Made by a program: the position numbers and the translations under genes. A model generated the notes under the pieces. The model did no database searches. It was not told the DNA's origin and saw only the letters and a list, made by a program, of their open reading frames with translations. This document shows, piece by piece, positions 21,116 to 29,421 of a stretch of DNA of 31,509 nucleotides. Source of the DNA: Arachnopeziza araneosa (lineage: Eukaryota > Ascomycota > Leotiomycetes > Helotiales > Arachnopezizaceae); the NCBI GenBank assembly GCA_003988855.1, contig QYAI01000229.1:1-31509 (forward strand), given 5' to 3'. Position 1 is the stretch's first letter, and every line of letters begins with the position of its first letter.

Positions 21116-22637
21116 ATGTCAACTTTACGCCAAGCCGCCCAACCAACTCCTAAGGGAGTGGGATCTCGAAGCTCCAGCCTTGTGAAAGTGCTTCCACCTC
21201 AAACTGCGAGTGGCATCTATCCTATCCGCCAATGGTCGCTTGGTAAAGCGGGAGCTGCAGGATAGTTCAAGCTGCAGCAACAGCTTATACAACCGAACTT
21301 AGCATCTTCCTTGTAAGTTCGATGCTTTTCTGCAACTGCCAATAAAATTGCATCTGAGACTGGATTAGGTCCAACGATACACGTCCACAGCCTGCCCGAT
21401 CCTCTTCTCTTAGTAGTGCTGCCTGGAGAAGTTGTCTTCACAATCTTACAGATTCGGAACGTCTCCTTTTCCAAGAAAACCGAATAACCAGTATCGAGGA
21501 ATTTCTCGGCAGCGCTCAGAGCGCTGTTCAGACCCAAGAGGATACTGATCGTGCCTTAAATTACGCCAAAAGAATTCGGCCATTGATACATGCCGTGAAT
21601 CTATATGCTGGTGTTGCAGACACGATGGTTCAAGCTAATCCTGCACCTGCGGCACTAGCCCTAGGCGGAATCAATTGCTTTCTCTCCATTCCGGCTCGCT
21701 TTGTGGAATATCAGGAGAAGCTATCGGAAAAGCTTTTTGAGATGGGAAGCCAATTTCAAACTCTTCAGAAGTATCAAGACAATATTTACGAGGATAGTGA
21801 TGTTGACGATGCATTAATCCAAGTATTTATCGACATAGTTGAGTTCTGCAAAGAGGCGGCAAAACTTCTCTTCGACCGGTATGGGAAACCAAGCAAGAGC
21901 CTCAAATTCATTTTTAAGTCGACTTTCCAATCTTTCGACTACACACTTGGTGCGATGGCCAAAAAGTTCGACAAAGATCTTCGTCTTTTTGAGCGTTCCG
22001 TCGAGGTTGTTCTTGCCAAAAGCACTACTCGCTTTCAGAGAGATATGAAACAACAAATGGGAGATATGATAGACTTGATGGGAACTTTACAAACTATGGC
22101 GAATTTAGAGAGCCCATTCAGTGAAGTTTATACGATGCAAGTACAGAAAAAACATATGGAGCGAGACGTTACGGAGCAAATTCAAGGTATGTGACGTGTC
22201 AGAAGCTCTCTAGAGTGCTTGCTAACATATAACAGAATGGAAAAAACAGATTCTCACCTGGTTACCCAACGATGATTTTTGGGCTGATCAAGAAAATATA
22301 CTCCGTCGGAGAATACAAGGTACAGGAAAATGGTTACTAGCCGATGAGAAATTCAAGGAATGGGCCAGGGAATCTAGCAGCGGCGATATTCATCCCAACA
22401 TTCTTTGCGTCCACGGAAAGTCTGGCTGCGGAAAGTCGTATCCGGCAGGTTTAGTAGTGGACAAGCTCACGACAGACGCCCGAGATAGAGTGAATTAGAT
22501 TGCTCTTGGTTACGCGTACTGTAGCAAAATGGATTCTAGTAAATCTAACCCAGTACGGATTCTCTCTTCGATCTTGCGACAGATCCTCAGTCAGAGCCCT
22601 AAATCTAGATTTAAAATCCTTCAAAGAATTTTCGATA

Positions 22638-22655
22638 ACTAGCAAGACTAGCAAG
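22638..22655 (+). repeat. Tandem 9-base duplication carrying two TAG stops
   Basis: ACTAGCAAG occurs twice in direct succession (22638-22646, 22647-22655). Each unit puts a TAG in the NACHT frame (22640 and 22649). The second stop is therefore probably a copy of the first. The duplication is in-frame, adding three codons. Confidence 0.75.
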
Positions 22656-25600
22656 AAAGGACCTTACCGACTGAAGAAAAGTTGGAGGAAGCGATCTCTA
22701 CGCTATCAAGCAAGTTCAAGCAAGTATTCATTGTCGTCGACGGCCTCGATGAATGCCATGGGCAAGGAGACACAGCATTAGCTTTATTCTGTGCCACGCT
22801 CAGGAAAATTGCCAACGCTCGGCCCGCAGTTATTCGCTTGATCATCTTCAACCGACCTGGATACATCCAAATTCAAAATTTATTTCAGATGGATCCTCAC
22901 ATTGAGGTCGATTCTGGTAAGAATGACGGAGATATTCTACAATATATTCTAAGTGTGACATCTGGTCAAGACCTTCTCGTCGAAAATAATCCTCAGCTGC
23001 TTCGGATAGTTAAAGAAGAGCTTTCCAAAAAGGCTGATGGTATGTTCTTATGGGTAGGACTCATAGCGAACTCTCTCAAGTTTGCAAGAACGAAGAACGC
23101 GTTAATGGAAATAATCAACTCATTACCTCGAGACCTATACAAAGCTTACGATCGCGCTCTTCACCAGATCCTCACACAGGCTGGAGATAAGGATCTTCGT
23201 CTAAAAATCCTTCTTTGGGTTTGCAACGCGAAGCGACCACTATCGAGCGACGAACTTAAAACAGCACTACAAATCGAAGAAGGATCAACAAAATTGGATG
23301 ATGGTCATTTCATCGAAAGTGAAGATGGAATTACTGCTGAGTGTGGCGATTTGATCGTAATTCGAGAGGGTCATTACTACTTGCTTCATTCGTCATTGCA
23401 AGATTACTTGACTAAGTTGGATTTGAACGACTCTGTAAAAGCTCCAGGGTATCGAGAACTCCAAGGAAAAGCACACAGAATAATAGGTACTTCTTGCATT
23501 ACGTACTTATTGTTCGATAAGTTTAGAAATATTCAAGTCGAAACGGAAGTGAATGTTCAGCACATGCTGGAGCAGCACCCATTTTTAGGCTACGCAGCTT
23601 TGCACCTCTGTTTCCATGTAAATTCAGGCGGGGAAAAAGAATTCGGGAGTCTTCTTCACAATCTTGTTGATTGCGAAACTGCAAGAACATTGTGTGTCGC
23701 CTTTTACCACCATTTTCAAAGTAACAGAGACAGCAAGGCTCCGAGCGGCAACAAGACAACGCCACTTCATGTTCTCTCTCTGTTTAAGACAGCGGAAAAT
23801 TATCTGGATATGATACCAATGCGGAATGACCCAAATGAATATGATTATCTCCCACTTGACTATGCACTAGCTGAAGGAAGCCGAGAGGTGTGCTTGTGGT
23901 TGTTGGAGAATGACTTGAACCAATCAAAATGCCCGAAGCCCGAAGAAGGGAGGCTTCTGCCAATCCACATGGCTACCGTTCATGACTGGGGTGATGTCAT
24001 AACAACAATGGTCTCAGTCGGCTTCAATCCCGGAAAACTATCCTCGGGCCCTCACCGAACACCTTTACACGAAGCAGCATCTCAGGGGTGTCATAATGCT
24101 CTTTTAGCACTGCTCCAAGCAAAAGTTGACGTTGATGCTGAGGATATCAATCAACAGACTGCGCTGCTTGAAGCTGTGGAAGCCAACTTTGAAGACGCCA
24201 TTATGCCATTACTCCAAGCTCATGCAAATATAAACCACCGAGGTTGGGCGAAGTTAACACCACTTCATCAAGTAGCAGTGACTGGGAATCTAAAGGTGGC
24301 TAAGTTGCTACTAGAGCAAAAGGCTGAGATCGATGTAAATGCTGGCGAGGCTTGGGGCAAGCGCACCCCACTTCATGTTGCCTCAGAACACAACAATTCC
24401 AATATCATTCAATTGTTAACTGAAAAAGGTGCATATATCAACCAACGATGCTCGGAGGGGTTTACGCCTCTTCTATTTGCGGCTCATGCTGGAGGCCTTG
24501 AAGCAACTACACTCCTCCTCAAACTGGGGGCAAATCCGCTTCTTCGAACAGACGATGGGAGATCTGCTTTACATCTAGCTGCCACAGGAGGACATTTAGA
24601 GACTTTAAAACTTATATTGAGTCATTGTCCCGACCTCTTAGAGCTTGTGGATGACGAACATAACACAGCTCTTCATGCATCTTTACGAAGCCGAGAGACG
24701 AAATTCGCTCTTTTCTTGCTGAAAAGTGGTGCTGCTGTCGAAGCTGTTGACGATAGCAATCAAACACCACTTCACTTAGCTGTTATATATAATCTCGAAG
24801 AGATTGTTAAGCTACTCATCATGGAATACCAAGCTGATAGAACCAAACCGGGTTATCTTGGCTCCTCTCCACTCCATTATGCTGCTTATTTGGGCTACAC
24901 ACATTTTATTGACCATCTTATTGGAAATGGTGGCGCGAACCCAGAAGCAGTGAATGACGACTTGCAGGGGGTTTTTCACTTTGCTGCAAAAACTAAGAAC
25001 TTTGATTTCATAGCCAAATTGGTTGAACTATCACCTACCGTTAATCTTGGAACCTTAGACAAATGGCTCCAAACTCCACTACACCTGGCAGCTAGAGATG
25101 GTTCTTCAGAAATCGTTCATTTTCTCTCCAAAGAACGCCAAATGGCCCATACTCCTGATATTGATAAGAATCTACCTCTGCATATTGCAGCTTGGAATGG
25201 TCACTTGAATTGTTTACGGCTTTTGTTGGCCAAAAACTCTATCAACGCCAAAGGATTCTATTCAAGAACAGCATTATATGGAGCTGCGGTTCGTGGACAT
25301 ATCGACATTGTAAAACTTCTATTGGAATGGGGTGCTGATCCAAACATCACTGACGAGTATGGACGAGGGCCGTTGATAGCATGTTTGAGATCCAAGCACG
25401 TCGAAATAGCGAAATTACTTTTACGAGCTAAAGCAGATCCTCGTGCGTATGATAAATGGCAATCTACACCACTTCACCATGCCGCTCAAAGCGGAGACAA
25501 AAGTCTTGTAAAAGACTTATTCGACCTTCATCGTGATGGTTTAGCTGAAGATCATTTTGGCGTCACTCCATTCATCGGTACAGTTTTTGGAGATGATTTG

Positions 25601-27982
25601 GAGATGGTTGATCTGTTTTTGGAGCACGGTTTCAACGGTTGTTCTATTACGACAGCTAGGGGCGTCCATCCGTTTCAAGTTGCTGCCGCGAAAGGAAATC
25701 TGAGGATGTTTCAGAAGCTCCTCGATGCTGGTAAACTACTAGACGTCGACATATTCTCACCTGACCTTCAAGGTAACACCGTGATGAATGATGCCGCGGT
25801 TGGTGGTGAGCCCAACTTCTTACCTATCTTGACACAGATAGGCCTCAGTGTAGATGGTCTCGAAAGCTCTAATCGTGTGCCCGTTATCGATGCGGCATCC
25901 ATTGGGAACACGAATTTTCTGCGTGCTCTTTTGAAGATGAAACCATCACCATCACTCAACAAAGTAGGATATTTTGGATTTACAGCTATCTCTACAGCAG
26001 CAGCCGGAAATCTTGTCCAAACTTTTCATATTCTTCTCAAAGCTGGGGCTGATACATCAGTTCGCAATATATTTGGATATAGTGCATTAGATTATGCGTA
26101 TTTCCATCCCGAGCTCTGGAATTCCATAAACGAGCCTTTGAAAGAGTCATACAAGCCACTGTGCGAGGTTGAGAGAACAAACATATTGCGTCAAGTTATT
26201 ATTGCAGCCGCGGAAGCAATTTTAAAGCTGAGTCCACTTCTGAGGCCCGAAGTGGAGTTGGAAAGGCTACATAATATTTTTATTCTTGGGCAGGCATGTT
26301 TGTATATGGGGCAAGAAAATACCTACGCAGACGCAATTGTGTTCTATACGGAACTCAAAAATCTCATTGATGGTAGTATTTTCACCGCATATATTAAATG
26401 CTCCATTTGTATGGAAGAGCCGGTTTCAGGTGCTCTCTCCATTTGCGCACAGCCTGTTTGTGTTTCGAGCGATCTCTGTGAGACATGCTACGCTGATTGG
26501 GTCAAAGGCTCGGATAATCTCAGATCAGTACCTCTAGGTATTAAGAAACTGGAAGCTCTTGAGCATGAGTTGAGACCAATTCGTGGTGCAGTTTACGGTC
26601 TTGCACAGATTGACGCAGAAATGACTTGGGATGCTTTGGGCCTTAGTCCTATTAGAGAATGGTTCGAACAAAAGCTTAAAGAATATAGAGACTGGGAGGA
26701 TCAATACAATAATAACGGAAAGATTAAGTCTCGGGATATTCCAGGTCGCGACTTTATGGAAATAATGGCGAAAGTAAAGCAAATTCAAAGCTCTGACTCG
26801 GGGAACCAAGGTTTAGAGCTAAGAGAAGATGCCGGAAATATCCCAGCCGAGGGACTCACTCTGTCTGGAATAAAGAACTGTGAGACAACGCATTCCGAAG
26901 AGTTTAGAAGATCTGCCGTAAATGATTTATCTCAAAAATTACGCATGCTGTTCATGAAATGTAGGCCAGACACGGAGATACCCGCCTTCACTTGTTGTGG
27001 ACATGAAAGGATCATGATTCCAACCGTAAACTGGACCGAAGAAGATACGAGTTTGGGACCGTTCGATGAGAGAGGTTGTGTAACTAGCTCATGGCTTCAA
27101 GAATTCATCAAACGATACGAATCCGATGAACTTCGTATCACTGATAAGGAGCTTACATCTGAACCAATTGAGCTTGAAAATGAAATATCGGTCAAGTCGC
27201 TCGTTCAAGAACAAAATCTAAACCTATTATCGATTTCAACTCCCGCACAGTCCGATGCGCTCTTCGAATACAATTTAGAAGATAAAGGCACATTGACACC
27301 TGCTAACCAAGAATCCACAGCTGGTCTACAACAAAACTATTCTCCTGTCAGCGATACCATCACTAATGCTGGCATTGCAAGCGTAGAAAGCATGATGAAC
27401 CGCCTTCTCATTTCACGTAGAGAAACGGTAGATCAAGTGGAGAAAGCTATAAAGCCACAATCAACATCATTAAGAGACCTGATGAAAGAGTCACATGATA
27501 TAGCCATAGCTATTCCTTTACCCCCGTCTCGACAGGGGACTTTTGACTCAATTAGATCCCCGACACCTACTGCACTCGAACACGTGGAAACTCACGAGGA
27601 AATTAATGGCAGCCAAAGTAACACAATCCAAAACAATAATATTTCTCAAGAGGAGCGTGAGCAGCCTGAACTAGATCCAATCACAGCAGCCAAAAAAGCG
27701 CGAACAGACGTTATTTACAGAGGTCTTCGAAAATGCCTGGCAGACAGAGTCATCTACCTTTTTAGGAAGTCGATTTATCACGACGTTGACAATAATGGAA
27801 CGTCGGCCCTCGGAGATAGACCGGAAAGCTTTTTGCAGATCTTAGTCGTTGGCTTGAATCAGATGATGAAAACGCTTTTTATATCAAGATCTTTACAAGG
27901 CAATGCGCCTCAGCTTTTGACGTCATTCAACATATTCTGCTTGTTCAATATCCCGACGACCTTGTTGAGAACTATGATGTGA
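22652..27982 (+). CDS. Long open frame of the NLR-like gene: NACHT second half, ankyrin repeats, zinc-finger-like segment
   Basis: The frame is open for about 1,776 codons after the last internal TAG; numbering below starts at 22682. Walker B VFIVVDGLDEC is at 15-25 and IIFNRP at 54-59. The LPRDLYKAYDRAL helix (148-160) and winged-helix part (ILLWVCNAKRPLSSDEL, HSSLQDYL) complete the NACHT module. About 20 ankyrin repeats run from 359 to 1140 (for example TPLHLAARDGSSEIV, LLEWGADPNITDEYG). Residues 1240-1269 are cysteine-rich (CSICMEEP, then CAQPVC, then CETC), resembling a degenerate ZZ or RING zinc finger; a CCGHE follows at 1438. The C-terminal 300 residues are low-complexity. There is no in-frame ATG before the NACHT part, so this frame needs translation from upstream. 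The last 45 or so codons (after 27846) look out of frame: the better tail lies in the next frame, reached by a 44-nt intron 27802-27845 or a frameshift. Confidence 0.8.
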   Translation, partial: QERTLPTEEKLEEAISTLSSKFKQVFIVVDGLDECHGQGDTALALFCATLRKIANARPAVIRLIIFNRPGYIQIQNLFQMDPHIEVDSGKNDGDILQYILSVTSGQDLLVENNPQLLRIVKEELSKKADGMFLWVGLIANSLKFARTKNALMEIINSLPRDLYKAYDRALHQILTQAGDKDLRLKILLWVCNAKRPLSSDELKTALQIEEGSTKLDDGHFIESEDGITAECGDLIVIREGHYYLLHSSLQDYLTKLDLNDSVKAPGYRELQGKAHRIIGTSCITYLLFDKFRNIQVETEVNVQHMLEQHPFLGYAALHLCFHVNSGGEKEFGSLLHNLVDCETARTLCVAFYHHFQSNRDSKAPSGNKTTPLHVLSLFKTAENYLDMIPMRNDPNEYDYLPLDYALAEGSREVCLWLLENDLNQSKCPKPEEGRLLPIHMATVHDWGDVITTMVSVGFNPGKLSSGPHRTPLHEAASQGCHNALLALLQAKVDVDAEDINQQTALLEAVEANFEDAIMPLLQAHANINHRGWAKLTPLHQVAVTGNLKVAKLLLEQKAEIDVNAGEAWGKRTPLHVASEHNNSNIIQLLTEKGAYINQRCSEGFTPLLFAAHAGGLEATTLLLKLGANPLLRTDDGRSALHLAATGGHLETLKLILSHCPDLLELVDDEHNTALHASLRSRETKFALFLLKSGAAVEAVDDSNQTPLHLAVIYNLEEIVKLLIMEYQADRTKPGYLGSSPLHYAAYLGYTHFIDHLIGNGGANPEAVNDDLQGVFHFAAKTKNFDFIAKLVELSPTVNLGTLDKWLQTPLHLAARDGSSEIVHFLSKERQMAHTPDIDKNLPLHIAAWNGHLNCLRLLLAKNSINAKGFYSRTALYGAAVRGHIDIVKLLLEWGADPNITDEYGRGPLIACLRSKHVEIAKLLLRAKADPRAYDKWQSTPLHHAAQSGDKSLVKDLFDLHRDGLAEDHFGVTPFIGTVFGDDLEMVDLFLEHGFNGCSITTARGVHPFQVAAAKGNLRMFQKLLDAGKLLDVDIFSPDLQGNTVMNDAAVGGEPNFLPILTQIGLSVDGLESSNRVPVIDAASIGNTNFLRALLKMKPSPSLNKVGYFGFTAISTAAAGNLVQTFHILLKAGADTSVRNIFGYSALDYAYFHPELWNSINEPLKESYKPLCEVERTNILRQVIIAAAEAILKLSPLLRPEVELERLHNIFILGQACLYMGQENTYADAIVFYTELKNLIDGSIFTAYIKCSICMEEPVSGALSICAQPVCVSSDLCETCYADWVKGSDNLRSVPLGIKKLEALEHELRPIRGAVYGLAQIDAEMTWDALGLSPIREWFEQKLKEYRDWEDQYNNNGKIKSRDIPGRDFMEIMAKVKQIQSSDSGNQGLELREDAGNIPAEGLTLSGIKNCETTHSEEFRRSAVNDLSQKLRMLFMKCRPDTEIPAFTCCGHERIMIPTVNWTEEDTSLGPFDERGCVTSSWLQEFIKRYESDELRITDKELTSEPIELENEISVKSLVQEQNLNLLSISTPAQSDALFEYNLEDKGTLTPANQESTAGLQQNYSPVSDTITNAGIASVESMMNRLLISRRETVDQVEKAIKPQSTSLRDLMKESHDIAIAIPLPPSRQGTFDSIRSPTPTALEHVETHEEINGSQSNTIQNNNISQEEREQPELDPITAAKKARTDVIYRGLRKCLADRVIYLFRKSIYHDVDNNGTSALGDRPESFLQILVVGLNQMMKTLFISRSLQGNAPQLLTSFNIFCLFNIPTTLLRTMM

Positions 27983-28248
27983 TACGATTGCTAAAAGAGG
28001 AAGGGAGGAGAATCCATCCCGAGAATGAAAATGGAGAGCCTGCAGTAGAGCGAACTGAGAATGATCAGGCATCAGAGCAGGAGAAATCATTCAATCATGA
28101 GAAGTAGGGCCAGCCCGATGTCACTATCGCCGAGAATGATGTTATATCAAAAGTGACAACGTTGTCCGAACAAGGGCAGCCCTCAGTAGATCAAGCTCCT
28201 CAAAGCGACATAAATCTACAAGATGCCGAATGAAGCGAGCAGAGAACT

Positions 28249-28304
28249 GTAAGTTTTGGTTTTTTCTCCCCGGAGAACAGTTCGTACGCTAACTATGAAC
28301 ACAG
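28249..28304 (+). other. Probable intron in the NLR 3' untranslated region
   Basis: GTAAGT at 28249, CTAAC branch at 28289-28293, and ACAG ending at 28304 form a textbook 56-nt fungal intron, starting 15 bases after the TGA at 28231-28233. If real, transcription and splicing of the NLR locus extend beyond the final stop. Otherwise the coding frame continues in a way I could not resolve. Confidence 0.55.
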
Positions 28305-28540
28305 CTGTCCTCCAGTCTTTTTATCGCCACACGAGAGAAGTCGTTGCACTACTGGTCCTTGGGATCTGGGACTTGGTTGCAGCGGCAGGAGATATTTGAA
28401 CAAACTTCGTTACTGGGAATTTCTTGCATGTTTGTCCTTTTCTGTCGGAATATCCATCATGTCCTTTTGTTTAATGCTTTGATTTCTACCTTGAGTTTAC
28501 TTGATTTTCACGGCGACGTATCGGATTCTATGCAAGAGTA

Positions 28541-28580
28541 AATGATGATGATGATAATGATACTTGATGATAATGATGAA
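28541..28580 (+). repeat. GAT/AAT trinucleotide microsatellite
   Basis: ATGATGATGATGATAATGAT and, after a short break, TTGATGATAATGATGA form an imperfect ATG/AAT trinucleotide array of about 40 bases in the intergenic region. It is probably variable between strains. Confidence 0.75.
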
Positions 28581-28861
28581 TTTGGTATAGCTATAACGTC
28601 TAGTATAATATATCATTCATGTGTTTGAAAAGTAAGAAGCATACATTTGTTGATGATATGTTCAAGATCTCATGACTCAAGATCGGCTCGTTTGACCAAG
28701 GTAATCCTTCGATCGGCCATTCTACTAGACATTGAATATGTTTATAGGTACGTACCGAGAATCCCGGGTAAAAAGATGTTAACGAGTGTCTTCCGGCTGA
28801 ACTGTCATTGCTGTACTTCCTCGATAACCATGAGTCAAGCTACAATTCGCGAATGAACAAC

Positions 28862-29038
28862 TGTCACGAGACAGGGTTACGAGACTGAGACTGGTTAGGG
28901 CTAGACCAGGAAGAGGAGCTAGTTAGTCAGCAAGACTAGTTCCTTAAAGAAACTAGCGCGGTAGCTAGCAATAAATTAGCTTTTTCTTAAATTCATCTTG
29001 TCTCCCAACAGCAACTCATCTGTGTCGTTCCCTCTCAT
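28862..29038 (+). mobile_element. Possible solo LTR remnant
   Basis: The stretch opens with TGTCACGAGACAGGGTTACG, recalling 5' ends of fungal Ty3/gypsy LTRs, and contains a TAG/CTAG-rich middle (for example GCGGTAGCTAGC). A plausible CA end lies near 29038, but there is no convincing target-site duplication and no internal retrotransposon sequence. This rests on resemblance only. Confidence 0.3.
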
Positions 29039-29421
29039 GCAATACTCTTCAAACTGAGCACGATATTTAAAGCATATTCAAACCTCTTGAGGACTACAAA
29101 TCTCTAATCCAAAGCTACCTGATCAACCAAGGAAAGAAGTGTTTCAGAGTTTCCAACTGTCAAGAAACGATGTCCCTCAAGGTCGCATACGCCGGATTCT
29201 CTCGCTGATGCGATATTAAATTCAAGATAGGAGATAGTACAAATTGGTGCAAGAAAGAATTCTCTATAAAAACATTAACTTAGTACATAATGCCAGTGTA
29301 TTCCACCTCGTCAGAGAAGTCAATACGACAGTAGGCCCCGGAAAAGTTAAAACAAGCGTGGGGGTAGATGTAAAAATTACATTGAATCGCTGTTTAAATT
29401 ATGGTTTTATTTAAGAACTAT

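Larger units (their letters stand above)
21116..28233 (+). pseudogene. NLR-like (STAND) NACHT-ankyrin gene interrupted by TAG codons
   Basis: The proposed start is ATG 21116 (MSTLRQAAQPTPKG). Introns are likely at 21313-21368 (GTAAGT...TTAG) and 22187-22235 (GTATGT, CTAAC, ACAG). In between lies a helical N-terminal domain of fungal STAND type (RPLIHAVNLYAGVADTM). Then comes the typical EWKKQILTWL, followed by GTGKWLL and Walker A HGKSGCGKS. In this same frame TAG occurs at 21264-21266, 22496-22498, 22640-22642, 22649-22651 and, after a frame change near 27802-27845, at 28105-28107. No in-frame TAA or TGA occurs before TGA 28231-28233. The 22496-22651 stops sit inside conserved NACHT sequence (YAYCSK, RILSSILRQIL), so splicing them out would remove conserved parts. 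The 21264 stop could fall in an intron. Either the allele is recently disabled or some TAGs are bypassed. Intact relatives act in non-self recognition and cell death. Confidence 0.7.
28234..29421. other. Intergenic region downstream of the NLR-like gene
   Basis: No coding region is supported; frames 28344-28541, 28647-28856 and 29401-29622 lack motifs and the last is antisense to the lactate dehydrogenase gene. It contains a likely 3'-leader intron (28249-28304), a GAT-rich microsatellite (28541-28580) and a possible LTR remnant near 28862-29038. The NLR and dehydrogenase genes converge here. Confidence 0.55.

Noticed and set aside
22472..22516. A 45-nt GTAGTG...TTAG intron (about 22474-22498) removing the first NACHT stop
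   Set aside because: The phase would fit, but it would delete the conserved VVDKL segment after Walker A, has no good branch site, and leaves the 22640 and 22649 stops.
22496..22651. Genome-wide reading of UAG as an amino acid, to explain the TAGs in the NLR gene
   Set aside because: The dioxygenase, 2EXR, PQ-loop and lactate dehydrogenase genes in the same window all end in TAG at the expected family length, so UAG is a normal stop here.
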